Origin: Nakamurella endophytica
Lineage (GTDB): Bacteria; Actinomycetota; Actinomycetes; Mycobacteriales; Nakamurellaceae
Length of the DNA: 64,000 bases
NCBI RefSeq assembly: GCF_014646215.1
Contig: NZ_BMNA01000014.1
Span: 1-64,000, forward strand
Reading direction: 5' to 3'
Part shown: piece by piece, positions 1 through 9,615 of the stretch
Layout: the number at the start of each line of letters is the position of its first letter
Numbering within the stretch: position 1 is the stretch's first letter
The notes under the pieces: model-generated
The model's database searches: none
Seen by the model: only the letters and a program-made list of their open reading frames with translations
Told to the model about the DNA's origin: nothing
Made by a program: the position numbers and the translations under genes

Positions 1-61
1 ACACCGCCATCGGAGGTCAACCACCCATCACCAGATTGACCAACCTCCCTGGGCAGTACAG

Positions 62-610
62 CTAGACCAGGCTGCCGCTGCGTTGTGCCGGGATCTCGAT
101 CGGGTGACCGTCGCGGGGGCTCACCGTCCGCAGGATCGACCGGCACTCCTGCGCCGGGACCCCCATCAGCGAGGACAGCGCGGTGATGGCGCCCTGGTCC
201 AGCACCATGACGCCGGACGGCGCCGTCGACCAGCCCGAGCCCTCCTGCAGGTCCACCCAGCGACGCACCGGGGCCAGGCGCTCGTCGCGGCTGGCACCCA
301 GCTCGGTCAGGTCGATGGTCAGCGGGCTGCCGCCCTGGTCGTCCTGGCGCAGCGCGAGGCCGCGCTCGGCCTGCGCGACCAGCGTGCTCATGCTCTCGCC
401 CAGCGCGTGGGCGATGACCCACAGCACGTCGACGCGCAACGACCGGTGTCCGGTCTCGTAGTTGGCCAGCGCCGCCTTGGAGATCAGGCCCCCGGTGCGG
501 GCGGCGACCTGCGCCTGGGTCAACTTCTGCCGGCGGCGCGAGTCGCGCAGCAGCCGGCACACCGCGGACGCGAACATCTCCTGCGACCAGGAGTCCACGG
601 CCTGCGTCAT
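62..610 (-). CDS. XRE-family helix-turn-helix transcriptional regulator
   Basis: Predicted 182-aa DNA-binding protein. The N-terminal third carries an XRE/Cro HTH (RRRQKLTQAQVAARTG, then SKAALANYETGHRSL), the usual recognition-helix layout of this family. The rest (about residues 85-182) has no domain I recognise and may be for sensing or dimerisation. I chose the ATG at 610 because GGAG lies just upstream and the HTH begins soon after. The frame stays open to 781, but that extra 57-residue stretch is Cys/Arg-rich and unlike coding sequence. The gene runs in the same direction as efeUOB but is separated from efeB by about 230 bp, so it is probably its own unit. Ligand and targets are unknown. 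Confidence 0.8.
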   Translation of the reverse strand: MTQAVDSWSQEMFASAVCRLLRDSRRRQKLTQAQVAARTGGLISKAALANYETGHRSLRVDVLWVIAHALGESMSTLVAQAERGLALRQDDQGGSPLTIDLTELGASRDERLAPVRRWVDLQEGSGWSTAPSGVMVLDQGAITALSSLMGVPAQECRSILRTVSPRDGHPIEIPAQRSGSLV

Positions 611-842
611 CTCGTCTCCGTCTGGGCTCGGCCACGCCCGTGCACGCCGCGAAGCCGGCCACTGGGCCGGGTAGGTCGTGGTGTCACAGAACAGGGCGAA
701 TCTGTGGTGTGAGCGATCGGCTCGACAGCAGAGTGTCATACCGACGTTCAAGTAAACACACAGTCGGAGGCGAGTGTCCACTTTCGGACCAGTGAATCAT
801 CCGAACGTGACAGTGAGTAGTCGTATCGGGTCTGCCGAGCGG

Positions 843-2159
843 TCAGTCGAAGAGGGACCGGCCGAACCAGTCGCCGGCCTGCCGCACACCGGGCGGGCAC
901 GCCCAGACACCACCGCCGATGTGCGCGATGTACTCGTTCATCAGGTCGGACTTGCCCAGCCGCGTCTGCAGCACCTTGAACTGGGCGTGCGGGTCCCGCT
1001 GGTAGGACAGGAAGAACAGCCCGGCCGCCAGCTTGCCGGTGTCCGGGTCCTGGCCGTCGGTGTAGTTGTAGCCGCGGCGTAGCAGCCGGACCCCGCCGTT
1101 GGCCTCGGGCGAGGCCAGCCGGACGTGCGAGTGCGGGTCGATGACCGGCACGCCGTCCGCGCCCGTGCGGTGGAAGTCGATCGGCGTGAACTCGGTGCCG
1201 CCGGTCAGCGGCGCACCGGTGTCCTTGCGGCGGCCGAAGATCCGCTGCTGGTCGGCCAGGTCGTCGGTGTCCCACGACTCGATCTCCATGCGGATCTTGC
1301 GGGCCACCAGGTAGCTGCCGTCGTCCATCCACCGCTGGTCGCTGCCGGAGACCCAGACGTGCTGGTCCAGGCCACCGGTGTCGTCGGCATGGATGTTGTT
1401 CGTGCCGTCGCGGAAGCCGAACAGGTTGCGCGGCGTGGTCTGCCCGGCGCCGGTGGCCGACGCCCGGCCGAAGCCCAGCTGCGACCAGCGCAGCACGGCC
1501 GTCCCCCGGGCGGCCCGGACCATGTTGCGGATCGCGTGGAAGACCACCTGCGGGTCGTCCGCACAGGCCTGGATGCACAGGTCGCCGCCGGTGATGGCCG
1601 GCTTCATGACCGCGTCGCCGGGGATGGTGCCCAGCGGCGCCAGCGCGGCGGGGCGCCGGTCCGCGAGGCCGAACCGGTCGTCGAACAGGGACGCACCGAA
1701 GCCCACCGTGATGGTCAGCGAGTACGGCCCGGAGTCCATGGCCTCGCCGGTGTCGAAGGGCGGGGCGTCGGGATTGCCGGGCGAGTCGCTGACCGGCCGG
1801 CCGGCGGTGAACCGCGCGGCCAGGGCGGCCCACCGGCCCAGCAGCCGCTGCACGTCCTGGACGTCGGTGGAGGTCACGTCGAGCGCGGCGAACATCAACC
1901 GCTCCTGCTGCGGCGTGGTGATGCCCGCCTGGCGCGTCCCGTAGAACGGCACGGTCTGCGCCTCGCGCTGGGCGGCCAGCTGCCCGGCGGTGACCGGCGG
2001 TGCGGCCTCGGCCGAGGCCAGCCCGACCCCGGCGGCCGCACCGGCCGCCAGGCCTGCGGCTCCGATCGCGGCCCCGCCGAGGAAGCGTCGGCGGCTGGTG
2101 CCGCGGCGCGCCGGGTCCGGCGTCGCGGCCGAGGTCCCCGGTCCGTGCGCACCGGTCAT
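843..2159 (-). CDS. efeB: Deferrochelatase/peroxidase EfeB (Dyp-type, Tat-exported)
   Basis: 438-aa heme-containing Dyp-type peroxidase, third gene of efeUOB. In known systems EfeB is exported folded with heme and either oxidises ferrous iron for EfeU uptake or extracts iron from heme. The twin-arginine signal SRRRFLGG (residues 22-29) is followed by an Ala/Gly-rich hydrophobic stretch. The Dyp signature GFRDGTNN supplies the catalytic Asp, and HSHVRLASPE is the probable proximal-heme-ligand region. Length fits EfeB. The ATG overlaps the efeO stop as ATGA, so the two are translationally coupled. Expression should follow the iron-box promoter upstream of efeU. Confidence 0.95.
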   Translation of the reverse strand: MTGAHGPGTSAATPDPARRGTSRRRFLGGAAIGAAGLAAGAAAGVGLASAEAAPPVTAGQLAAQREAQTVPFYGTRQAGITTPQQERLMFAALDVTSTDVQDVQRLLGRWAALAARFTAGRPVSDSPGNPDAPPFDTGEAMDSGPYSLTITVGFGASLFDDRFGLADRRPAALAPLGTIPGDAVMKPAITGGDLCIQACADDPQVVFHAIRNMVRAARGTAVLRWSQLGFGRASATGAGQTTPRNLFGFRDGTNNIHADDTGGLDQHVWVSGSDQRWMDDGSYLVARKIRMEIESWDTDDLADQQRIFGRRKDTGAPLTGGTEFTPIDFHRTGADGVPVIDPHSHVRLASPEANGGVRLLRRGYNYTDGQDPDTGKLAAGLFFLSYQRDPHAQFKVLQTRLGKSDLMNEYIAHIGGGVWACPPGVRQAGDWFGRSLFD

Positions 2160-3430
2160 GCCGTGATCTTCCCCGCGATGGCCGACAGTGGTTCCTGGAC
2201 GGCCAGCAGCGCGTCGGTGAGCTTCTTCTTGTCCGCGCTGGACAGGTCCTGGTACGGCGTCCAGCCGCCCAGCGCCTTGGGATCGCGGTAGGTGTCCAGC
2301 ACCGTGGTCAAGGCCTGGAACCGCTGGGTGATCTGCGGGACCAGCGTCGGGTCGATCCGGTTCAGCGCGGGTTCCAGCGTCGCGAACGCCTGCTGGGAGC
2401 CCTCGACGTTGGCCTCGAAGTCGAGCAGGTCGATCCGGGAGTACGCCTCCTCCTCGCCGGTGATCTTGGACTTCAGGACCTCCTCGAGCAGCCCGCTGGC
2501 GCCGTTGGCGATCTCGAACGGGGCGTACCCCTTGCCGTCGTCGGCCTTGGTCGCGGTGGACAGCTGACCGGTGAGCGTCTGCAGCTTCTTCACGTCGGCG
2601 ACCAGCTTGTCCGCCAGCGGGCCGAGCCCCTTGGTGGTCTTCTTGACGAACAGCGCCTGCTCGATGGGGTGGAAGCCGGTCCACTCGGTGCCGGCCTCGA
2701 CGTCCCCGACGCGCAGGTCGATCGCCGGGTCCAGGTCCGGGAACGACTCCGCGACCGGCTCGATGCGCTCGTAGAACGGCCGGGCCCTGGCGTAGGCGGC
2801 CCGGGCGGCGGCGAGGTCGCCCGCCTTGACGGCGTCGGCCAGCTGCCGCACCGGTACCTGCAGGAACGAGACCTGGTCGTCGACGTACCCGGCGTACTCG
2901 ACCGCGGCCTGCTGCAGCAGCTCGGCGATGTCGCCGGTGCTCTCCGCCGCCTTGCCGGTGACCGTGAAGGGAACCCGCTCGGTGGCCGCCCCCGGGCAGT
3001 AGATCTGGTAGGCGCCGCCGTCGACCCGCACGCTGAACGTGCTGTCGAAGCCCGGCGTCAGGTTCTCCCGCTCGCCCAGGATCCGCTGCGCGGCGACCAG
3101 CTCGAGCTCGGTGACCCCGGTGGCGTCGACGTTCCGCAGGTCGAACGTGACCTGGCCGGCCGGGACGGTGTCCGGGCTGACCGCGCAGCCCTGGGCGTCG
3201 GTGATCGTCACGGTGACCCGGGAGCCGGACCCGGCCGCTGCCGAGGACGCCGCACCCGCCGACGACCCGGCCGCGCCGCCCGCCGACGACCCCGCCGACG
3301 AGCCGGCCGAGGTGGCGGCCGACGAGGCGCCGGCGCCGGTGCTGGTGCCGCACGCGGTGGACAGGACGGCGGTCGCCAGCACGGCGGCCCCCAGGGCGGT
3401 GGCGCGGCGGGACAGCCGGGCGCGGGTCAT
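2156..3430 (-). CDS. efeO: Iron-uptake lipoprotein EfeO (cupredoxin + imelysin/M75 domains)
   Basis: 424-aa extracytoplasmic protein that binds iron and delivers it to the EfeU permease. The signal peptide ends in lipobox LSTAC (Cys27), so it is probably a lipoprotein. A Ser/Ala/Gly-rich linker to about residue 65 is followed by a cupredoxin-like domain (VTVTITDAQGC onward) and then an M75 imelysin-like helical domain with the family HxxE motif in GFHPIEQALF. The Ser-rich linker is longer than in enterobacterial EfeO. The gene starts 70 bp after efeU and overlaps efeB by 4 bp. Confidence 0.93.
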   Translation of the reverse strand: MTRARLSRRATALGAAVLATAVLSTACGTSTGAGASSAATSAGSSAGSSAGGAAGSSAGAASSAAAGSGSRVTVTITDAQGCAVSPDTVPAGQVTFDLRNVDATGVTELELVAAQRILGERENLTPGFDSTFSVRVDGGAYQIYCPGAATERVPFTVTGKAAESTGDIAELLQQAAVEYAGYVDDQVSFLQVPVRQLADAVKAGDLAAARAAYARARPFYERIEPVAESFPDLDPAIDLRVGDVEAGTEWTGFHPIEQALFVKKTTKGLGPLADKLVADVKKLQTLTGQLSTATKADDGKGYAPFEIANGASGLLEEVLKSKITGEEEAYSRIDLLDFEANVEGSQQAFATLEPALNRIDPTLVPQITQRFQALTTVLDTYRDPKALGGWTPYQDLSSADKKKLTDALLAVQEPLSAIAGKITA

Positions 3431-3500
3431 CGAGTCTCCTGCAGCAGGTGGGGTGGTCTCGCGGGTGGTCGGCGGGTGGTGCGTACGGCGCGCGGCCGGG

Positions 3501-5162
3501 TCAGCGACCGGTGCCGGGTGGCGCGGCGGTGGCCAGCGGCGGCGTCGCCGCTGCGGGACGGGGGACGGGTGCGGGACGCCGGCGGGTCCAGGCGCCGGCG
3601 GCGAAGGCCAGCAGTACGGCCGCGAACACCGCCAGCAGGGCCGGCACGACGGTCCCGAGCACCTGCCGGCGGTCCGCGGCGGACTCGGCGTCGACCGCCG
3701 CGGCCGTGCGGGCCTGCAGCGTCGCGGCGTCCGGGGCGAGCGAGACCGACCGGATCGACCCTCCGCTGAGCGACCGGCCGTCCACCGCGAACCGGACCGT
3801 CCTGGTGCCGGTGAGGGCGACACCGAGCACCGTCCCGGTGGCCTGGTCGACCGACACCTGGGGGATCCAGCTGTCCCGGTAGTCGACCGCGAAGGTCGCG
3901 GTGCGCGGGACGTCGCCGGTGCCGATGGGCAGCCGGCCGCCGCCCAGCGCGGCGACCTGCTCCCGGGTCAGCGTCGCGGGCAGCCCGGCGGACGCCGCGG
4001 CCGGCGCGCTCACGGCGGCGCCGTCGTAGCGCAGGGCCGTGCGGCCGGCCACGCTCTCCTGCCCGGCCAGCCGGAGCTCGGAACTGCCCTGCACCACGGA
4101 CCCGTCGGACAGCCGGAGGTCGAGCGTCGCGGAGCCGTCGCCCGGGGCGACGTCGACGGTCCCGGTGGCGGTGAGCGTGGCACCGGACAGGTCCTGGCCG
4201 CCGGCGGGGTCGCTGCCGGACCGGACCGCGCCGAGGGCGGCGACCGACGCCGGGCCGGTGGCCGAGGCGGCCGGCCGGACGGCGACGAGAACGACCGCGA
4301 CGACGGCCGCGACAGCGGCGGTGCCGGCGAGCAGCGCGGCCCGGGTCCGGGCGGACGGGGTGCGCCGCGGCGGCCACAGCACCACGGCCAGCATCGGAAC
4401 CAGGTACAGCGCCCAGGCGACCAGCTCGATCACCGGGACCGTCGCCCGGATGCCGAGCATGCCGGTGAGCAGGGACTCCTGGACGCTGCCCGGCCGGGCG
4501 AGGACGTCGAGCCGGACGGCGGTCTGCTGGCCGACCGTGATCCAGCCCGCCTCGTAGGCCGCCCGCAGCGTGCTCATCACCAGGCCGGCGGCGACCAGGA
4601 CGAGCACCACGCCGGTGATCCGGAAGAAGCGCGACAGGTTGAGCCGGACACCGCCGCGGTAGATGAGGTAACCGAGCACCAGCGCGACCGCGACGCCGAG
4701 CACGGCGCCGATCGAGGCCTGCACCGGTGAGGTGGTGGAGTGGAACGCCGCCAGCAGGAAGACGGCGGTCTCGAAGCCCTCGCGGAAGACGGCCAGGAAC
4801 GCCATGACCACCAGGGCCGCGGCGCCACCGCCGGCCAGTGCTCCCCCGGCCGCGGCCTGCAGGTCGCTCTTGAGGTCGCGGGAGTGCGCGCGCATCCAGA
4901 GCACCATGTAGCTGACCATCACCACCGCGATCGCGGCGACGACGCACTCGAGCATCTCCTGCTGGCGCTGCGGCAGCGCGCTGTCCACCAGCTGCAGCAC
5001 CACGCCGACCGCGACGCAGACGGCGACCGCGATGCCCACGCCGAGCCACATCCGGCGCAGCGCGTCCGGACGGCCGCTGCGGCGCAGGAAGGCGGCGATG
5101 ATGCCGACGATGAGGGCGGCCTCCAGGCCCTCGCGCAGGCCGATCACCAGCGTCGCGAGCAC
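3501..5162 (-). CDS. efeU: EfeU/Ftr1 iron permease with extra C-terminal extracytoplasmic domain
   Basis: 553-aa membrane permease. Residues 1-263 form a normal Ftr1/EfeU unit with both RExxE iron-translocation motifs, REGLE (10-14) and REGFE (127-131), and about seven membrane segments. Unlike E. coli EfeU (about 276 aa), the chain continues: a TM segment near 274-296, about 210 polar beta-rich residues (ending in VDYRDSWIPQVSVDQATG and following), and a last TM segment before a basic Pro-rich tail. The tail domain faintly resembles the DUF3068/PorA-like group; this is an impression only. The GTG at 5162 was chosen because GGAGG lies 4 bases upstream and the protein then begins directly with the Ftr1 N-terminus. 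Confidence 0.9.
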   Translation of the reverse strand: MLATLVIGLREGLEAALIVGIIAAFLRRSGRPDALRRMWLGVGIAVAVCVAVGVVLQLVDSALPQRQQEMLECVVAAIAVVMVSYMVLWMRAHSRDLKSDLQAAAGGALAGGGAAALVVMAFLAVFREGFETAVFLLAAFHSTTSPVQASIGAVLGVAVALVLGYLIYRGGVRLNLSRFFRITGVVLVLVAAGLVMSTLRAAYEAGWITVGQQTAVRLDVLARPGSVQESLLTGMLGIRATVPVIELVAWALYLVPMLAVVLWPPRRTPSARTRAALLAGTAAVAAVVAVVLVAVRPAASATGPASVAALGAVRSGSDPAGGQDLSGATLTATGTVDVAPGDGSATLDLRLSDGSVVQGSSELRLAGQESVAGRTALRYDGAAVSAPAAASAGLPATLTREQVAALGGGRLPIGTGDVPRTATFAVDYRDSWIPQVSVDQATGTVLGVALTGTRTVRFAVDGRSLSGGSIRSVSLAPDAATLQARTAAAVDAESAADRRQVLGTVVPALLAVFAAVLLAFAAGAWTRRRPAPVPRPAAATPPLATAAPPGTGR

Positions 5163-5182
5163 CGCGCCTCCGTCCGATCCTG

Positions 5183-5201
5183 TTAGGCAAGCCTTGCCTG
5201 C
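5183..5201. promoter_or_regulatory. IdeR/DtxR-type iron box upstream of efeU
   Basis: A 19-bp site, TTAGGCAAGCCTTGCCTGC, matches the actinobacterial IdeR/DmdR consensus TTAGGnnAGnCTnnCCTAA except for the last two bases. Its core AGGCAAG-C-CTTGCCT is a perfect 7-1-7 palindrome. It lies 20 bp before the efeU GTG, just downstream of the predicted -10, where an iron-loaded repressor would block transcription. The divergent def gene is 150 bp away on the other side and is less likely to be the target. Confidence 0.88.
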
Positions 5202-5208
5202 CAGCGCG

Positions 5209-5237
5209 ACGGTACCCCATCGCCCTCGCGGCCCCAA
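5209..5237 (-). promoter_or_regulatory. Predicted efeUOB promoter
   Basis: On the minus strand, TTGGGG (5237-5232), a 17-bp spacer and TACCGT (5214-5209) form a plausible housekeeping-sigma promoter. The predicted start point, near 5202, falls at the edge of the iron box, consistent with repression under iron sufficiency. Confidence 0.55.
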
Positions 5238-5353
5238 GCGGTCGGTGACCCCCGTCGCGGCGAATTCCCCGGCGGTTCGCCGGGCGACCGGGGCGCGGTC
5301 GGCGACCGTTCACCCCGACCGGGCCGGCCGGGCGCCGCCCGTACCATCGCCGA

Positions 5354-5923
5354 GTGACGATCCTGCCCATCGTGATCTGCGGCGAACCGGTCCTGCACCG
5401 TCCCACCACCCCGGTGACCGTGTTCGACGAGGAGCTCGAGCGCTTCGTGCAGGACCTGTTCGACACCAACACCGCGGCCAACGGGGCGGGCCTGGCGGCC
5501 AACCAGGTCGGCGACTCACGGCGGGTCTTCGTCTACGACTGCCCCGACGACGGGCAACGCCGCCGCGGGTACGTGGTCAACCCGGAGCTGGTCACCTCGA
5601 CGGTCCCCGAGACCATGCCCGACCCCGAGGACGACCTCGAGGGCTGCCTGTCGGTGCCCGGCGAGAACTTCCCGACCGGACGGGCGGAGTGGGCCAAGGT
5701 CACCGGCGTGGACGTGCACGGCGAGCCGGTCGAGGTGGAGGGCACCGGCTTCTTCGCGCGCTGCCTGCAGCACGAGACCGACCACCTGGACGGGCACCTC
5801 TACCTGGACCGGCTGATCGGCCGGAACGCCCGCGCGGCGAAGAAGGCGGTCAAGGCGCACGGCTGGGGCGTGCCCGGGCACAGCTGGTTGCCGGGCCGCG
5901 ACCCGGACCCGTTCGGCCACTGA
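5354..5923 (+). CDS. def: Peptide deformylase
   Basis: 189-aa metallohydrolase that removes the N-formyl group from nascent proteins. All three family motifs are present: GAGLAANQ (44-51), EGCLS with metal-ligand Cys98 (96-100), and HETDH (140-144) with two metal-ligand His and the catalytic Glu. Length is normal. It starts with GTG and reads away from efeU; 105 bp later otsAB follows on the same strand. Confidence 0.96.
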   Translation: MTILPIVICGEPVLHRPTTPVTVFDEELERFVQDLFDTNTAANGAGLAANQVGDSRRVFVYDCPDDGQRRRGYVVNPELVTSTVPETMPDPEDDLEGCLSVPGENFPTGRAEWAKVTGVDVHGEPVEVEGTGFFARCLQHETDHLDGHLYLDRLIGRNARAAKKAVKAHGWGVPGHSWLPGRDPDPFGH

Positions 5924-6028
5924 CCGGCCGGACGGCCGCACCGTCGGGGTCCCCGGCGCCGGCCGAGATGCCGCAACCGGAGACGGGCGGCCCGGCTGCG
6001 GTGACCCCGGGGCACCTAGGGTGGTTCA

Positions 6029-8491
6029 GTGTCCCCTGGTTCCGCCCCCGAGGCGACTGTCCCGTCCGACGTCGAGCGCGACGACCCGGAAGGCCGGGAG
6101 GACGACGCGGCCGCTGCCGCGGACACCCCGGCCGAGCCGAGGTCGGACGACGGCGCGGACCCGGACGACGACGCGGATCCCGACGCCGACCCGGACCCGG
6201 ACCCGGACCCGGACGACGCGGACCGGGACGACGACGCGACCGACATCAGCACCGACACCGATCGGGCCACCGGTCCGGCACCGTCCGACCGGGTCGACCT
6301 GATCGTCGTGGCGAACCGGCTGCCGTTCGACCTGGAGCCCCAGCCCGACGGCACCACCAAGGCGCGCCAGGCCCCCGGCGGCCTGGTCACCGCGCTGGAG
6401 CCGATCCTGTCGCACCGGCACGGCGCGTGGATCGGCTGGCCGGGCACCGCGGACGTCGAGCTGGAAGCCACCACCACCGACGACCTCGTGCTGCACCCGC
6501 TGCGGCTGTCCGCCGAGGAGGTCGACCTCTACTACGAGGGCTTCTCCAACGCGACGCTGTGGCCGCTGTACCACGACGCCGTCGCCGACTCCGAGTACCA
6601 CCGCGAGTGGTGGAACGCCTACGAGCGGGTCAACGAGCGCTTCGCGGAGCGGGCGGCCGAGGTGGCCGCGGAGGGCGCCACCGTCTGGGTGCACGACTAC
6701 CAGCTGCAGCTGGTCCCGCAGATGCTCCGGCGCCGGCGTCCCGACCTGCGCATCGGCTTCTTCCTGCACATCCCGTTCCCACCCGCCGAGCTGTTCAACA
6801 GGCTGCCGTGGCGCACCCAGATCCTGGCCGGGCTGCTGGGCGCCGACCTCATCGGCTTCCAGCTGCCGGGCGGCAGCCGGAACTTCGTCCGGCTGGCCCG
6901 GACGCTGCTGGGCGTCCCGTCCAACGGCGGCGAGCTGCAGTGGGAGGGACGGCGGATCCGGGCCGGCGCCTTCCCGATCTCGATCGACTCGGCGGCGCAG
7001 TCCGCGCTGGCGGCCACCCCGCAGGTGCACGCCGAGGCGCGCCGGCTGCGGTCCGACCTGGGCAACCCGCGGAAGATCATCCTGGGTGTCGACCGGCTGG
7101 ACTACACCAAGGGCATCGACATCCGCCTGCGCGCCTTCGGCGAGCTGCTGGCCGAGGGCGACCCCGCGGTGCAGGACACCGTGCTCGTGCAGATCGCCAC
7201 GCCGAGCCGGGAGCGGCTGCAGTCGTACAAGGCCGCCCGCGAGGACATCGAGCGCACCGTCGGCGCGCTGAACGGCGACTACGGCCGGATCGGCCGGCCC
7301 GCCGTGCACTACCTGCACCAGTCGCTGCCGCGGCAGGAGCTGGCCGCGTTCTACGTCGCCGCCGACGTCATGGCGGTCACCCCGCTGCGGGACGGGATGA
7401 ACCTGGTGGCCAAGGAGTACGTCGCCTGCCGGGTCGACGGCGGCGGCGTGCTGCTGCTCTCCGAGTTCACCGGGGCGGCGCGCGAGCTCAAGTCCGCGCT
7501 GCTGGTGAACCCCTACGACGCGGACGGCGTCAAGGACGCGCTGCGCACGGCCCTGACCACCTCCGCGGTGCAGGCGCGGCGGCGGATGCGGACGCTGCGC
7601 CGGCAGGTGCTCACCCACGACGTCGACCGCTGGGCCGCGGCGTTCCTGTCCGAGCTGGAGGGCACCCGGGACCGGCTCGCCGAGGCCCGGGACCGGATCG
7701 GACCCGACGCGCTGGCCGCAGTGATGGCCATCAGCGACACCGAGCGGCTGCTCGTCGCCACCGACTTCGACGGGACGCTCGCCCCGATCGTCGACGACCC
7801 GGCGACGGCACGGCCGCTGCCGGAGACCGTCGAGGCGCTGCGGGCACTGGCCGCCATCCCCGGGACGACGGTCGCGGTGGTGTCCGGCCGCGCCCTGTCG
7901 GACCTGCGGGAGATGGTCGGCGACGGCCCCGGCGTGGAGCTGATCGGCAGCCACGGCGCCGAGACCAGCGAGCCCGGCGGCCGCGACGACCAGCTGTCGG
8001 GGGTCGCGGCGCAACGGCTGGCCAAGCTGCGCCGGGTGCTCCAGGCCATCACCGCCGAGTACCCGGGGATCCGGCTGGAGCCCAAGCCCACCGGCGTCGC
8101 GGTGCACCTGCGCGGCGCCGACGACGCCGACGCCAGCGCCGTCACCCGCGCCATCGAGGAGGACCCGGCGACCTGGTCCGGGGTACACCTGCTGCGCGGC
8201 AAGAAGGTGCTCGAGCTGTCCGTCGTGGCCACCGACAAGGGCCGCGCGGTGTCCGAGCTGGCGCACCGGCACCACTGCACCGGGACGGTCTTCATCGGCG
8301 ACGACATCACGGACGAGAACGCCTTCAACGCCCTCGGCCCGCACGACCTGGGCGTCAAGGTGGGCGGCGGCGCGACCTCCGCGGACGTCCGGATCGCCGA
8401 CCCGGCCCACGTGGGTGACCTGCTCCGGGTGCTGCGTCACGCACGTGGGCGCGGCCGCAGCAGGCACGGCGTCGGCGACGACGCCGGCTGA
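6029..8491 (+). CDS. otsAB: Fused trehalose-6-phosphate synthase/phosphatase (OtsA-OtsB)
   Basis: 820-aa bifunctional enzyme of the OtsAB trehalose pathway. Residues 1-88 are an acidic Asp/Pro-rich extension. From about 90 to 555 lies a GT20 synthase domain (UDP-glucose plus glucose-6-P to trehalose-6-P) with typical blocks such as [24 protein letters not shown] and DRLDYTKGI. From about 570 a HAD-type phosphatase domain follows, with DFDGTLAP (nucleophile Asp near 579) and [10 protein letters not shown] near 757. In E. coli and most actinobacteria these are separate proteins, so the fusion channels both steps. The GTG start at 6029 is preceded by AGGGTGG. Trehalose serves as osmo- and desiccation protectant. 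Confidence 0.94.
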   Translation: MSPGSAPEATVPSDVERDDPEGREDDAAAAADTPAEPRSDDGADPDDDADPDADPDPDPDPDDADRDDDATDISTDTDRATGPAPSDRVDLIVVANRLPFDLEPQPDGTTKARQAPGGLVTALEPILSHRHGAWIGWPGTADVELEATTTDDLVLHPLRLSAEEVDLYYEGFSNATLWPLYHDAVADSEYHREWWNAYERVNERFAERAAEVAAEGATVWVHDYQLQLVPQMLRRRRPDLRIGFFLHIPFPPAELFNRLPWRTQILAGLLGADLIGFQLPGGSRNFVRLARTLLGVPSNGGELQWEGRRIRAGAFPISIDSAAQSALAATPQVHAEARRLRSDLGNPRKIILGVDRLDYTKGIDIRLRAFGELLAEGDPAVQDTVLVQIATPSRERLQSYKAAREDIERTVGALNGDYGRIGRPAVHYLHQSLPRQELAAFYVAADVMAVTPLRDGMNLVAKEYVACRVDGGGVLLLSEFTGAARELKSALLVNPYDADGVKDALRTALTTSAVQARRRMRTLRRQVLTHDVDRWAAAFLSELEGTRDRLAEARDRIGPDALAAVMAISDTERLLVATDFDGTLAPIVDDPATARPLPETVEALRALAAIPGTTVAVVSGRALSDLREMVGDGPGVELIGSHGAETSEPGGRDDQLSGVAAQRLAKLRRVLQAITAEYPGIRLEPKPTGVAVHLRGADDADASAVTRAIEEDPATWSGVHLLRGKKVLELSVVATDKGRAVSELAHRHHCTGTVFIGDDITDENAFNALGPHDLGVKVGGGATSADVRIADPAHVGDLLRVLRHARGRGRSRHGVGDDAG
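6188..6214 (+). repeat. In-frame 6-bp repeat (GACCCG) in otsA N-terminus
   Basis: Four and a half tandem GACCCG units encode alternating Asp-Pro in the disordered acidic leader of OtsAB. The unit keeps the frame, so slippage would change linker length only. Confidence 0.8.
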
Positions 8492-8506
8492 CCGGCCGGC
8501 TCCCCG

Positions 8507-8538
8507 CCGGCGGCGCCCGTCCCCGGTGAAGCCGCCGG
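8507..8538. terminator. Hairpin between convergent otsAB and lacI-type gene
   Basis: CCGGCGGC (8507-8514) and GCCGCCGG (8531-8538) form a perfect 8-bp GC stem with a 16-nt loop between two convergent stop codons. There is no U-tract, as is usual in high-GC actinobacteria. It could terminate in both directions. Confidence 0.5.
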
Positions 8539-9615
8539 TCAGATCCGCGGCGGCGCCGTGGTCCGTCCGGGGGTGAGCGCGGTGGGCAGCACCACCCGCC
8601 GGCCGCGGGCGGTGCGGCCCGGGTCGAGCAGCAGCCGGCCGGCCTGCCGTCCCTTCTCCAGGGACGGCTGGACGACCGTGGTGAGCTCCAGGTCGAGGGC
8701 GGCGCGGACGCCGTCGAACCCGGTGACCGAGACGTCCTCGGGGACGCGCTGGCGCCGCCGCGCGAGTTCCTGCATGGCGCCCATCGCCAGCACGTCCGAG
8801 GTGGCGACCAGCGCCGTGATGCCGGGGTCCATCGCCAGCACCGCCGCGGCGCCGCGGGCGCCGGCCTCGAGCGAGTGGTCGAACTGCTCGACCACCGGCA
8901 CCCGGTCCCAGGCGACCCCGGCCGCGACGAACCCGGCCCGCAGCCCCGCCAGCCGGTGCCGCTGCACGTGGTAGTGCGCCTGCTGCTGGCGCGCCAGGTC
9001 GACGGGCCCGTCCCGGCGCGCCCGGCCGAGCCGCATGCACACCACGCCGATCCGCCGGTGGCCCAGCTGCACCAGGTGCTCGGCGATCTCCCGGGCGGCC
9101 GCGGCGTCGTCGATGCCCACCAGGTCGGTGCCGCGCAGCGCGGGCTGGTCGCAGATCACCGCGGGCAGCCGCCGGGACAGCACGGCGTGCAGGTGCGGGT
9201 CGTCGTCGGGCATCGAGTAGGCGACGAAGCCGTCCACCGCGGCGCTGGCGACGCCGCTGACGTCGTCGGACCCGGGCCGGGCCGGCACCAGCAGCAGGCC
9301 GACCCTGGCCGTGTCGCACTCCAGCGTCAGGCCCTCCAGGAAGGCGAGCGCGGCCGGGTCCCGGAAGGCGTAGGAGAGCTGCTCGGTGAGCAGCAGTCCC
9401 ACCGCTCCGGCCTTGCGGGTCCGCAGCGACCGGGCCACCGGATCCGGGCCGGGATAGCCCAACCGCGCGGCGGCCTCCATCACCCTGGCGCGCAGCTGCG
9501 GCGAGAGCTGGTCCGGCCGGTTGTAGGCATTGGAGACCGTCGTGCGGGACACCCCGATCTCGGCGGCCAGGGACGCCAGCGTCGCCGGTGGCCGGGAGCG
9601 GGGCGGCGAGTCCAT
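8539..9615 (-). CDS. LacI-family transcriptional regulator
   Basis: 358-aa repressor-type regulator. The N-terminus is a LacI HTH (ATLASLAAEIGVSRTTVSNA) with the YPGPDP hinge region, followed by a periplasmic-binding-protein-like effector domain containing LGHRRIGVV, TSDVLAMGAM and SVTGFDGV, all family hallmarks. The ATG at 9615 puts the HTH near the N-terminus; a GTG at 9636 is an alternative and neither has a strong Shine-Dalgarno. It is divergent from the sugar ABC ATPase gene, with an operator-like palindrome between them. It probably controls that ATPase and itself in response to a sugar, though the sugar is not identifiable. Confidence 0.9.
   Translation of the reverse strand: MDSPPRSRPPATLASLAAEIGVSRTTVSNAYNRPDQLSPQLRARVMEAAARLGYPGPDPVARSLRTRKAGAVGLLLTEQLSYAFRDPAALAFLEGLTLECDTARVGLLLVPARPGSDDVSGVASAAVDGFVAYSMPDDDPHLHAVLSRRLPAVICDQPALRGTDLVGIDDAAAAREIAEHLVQLGHRRIGVVCMRLGRARRDGPVDLARQQQAHYHVQRHRLAGLRAGFVAAGVAWDRVPVVEQFDHSLEAGARGAAAVLAMDPGITALVATSDVLAMGAMQELARRRQRVPEDVSVTGFDGVRAALDLELTTVVQPSLEKGRQAGRLLLDPGRTARGRRVVLPTALTPGRTTAPPRI

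Noticed and set aside
613-781. 57-residue N-terminal extension of the XRE regulator
   Set aside because: Composition is Cys/Arg-rich and unlike coding sequence; the ATG at 610 has a Shine-Dalgarno and places the HTH normally.
5032-8418. Long plus-strand frame overlapping def and otsAB in another phase
   Set aside because: It is an out-of-frame shadow of both genes; no ribosome-binding site and no recognisable domain.
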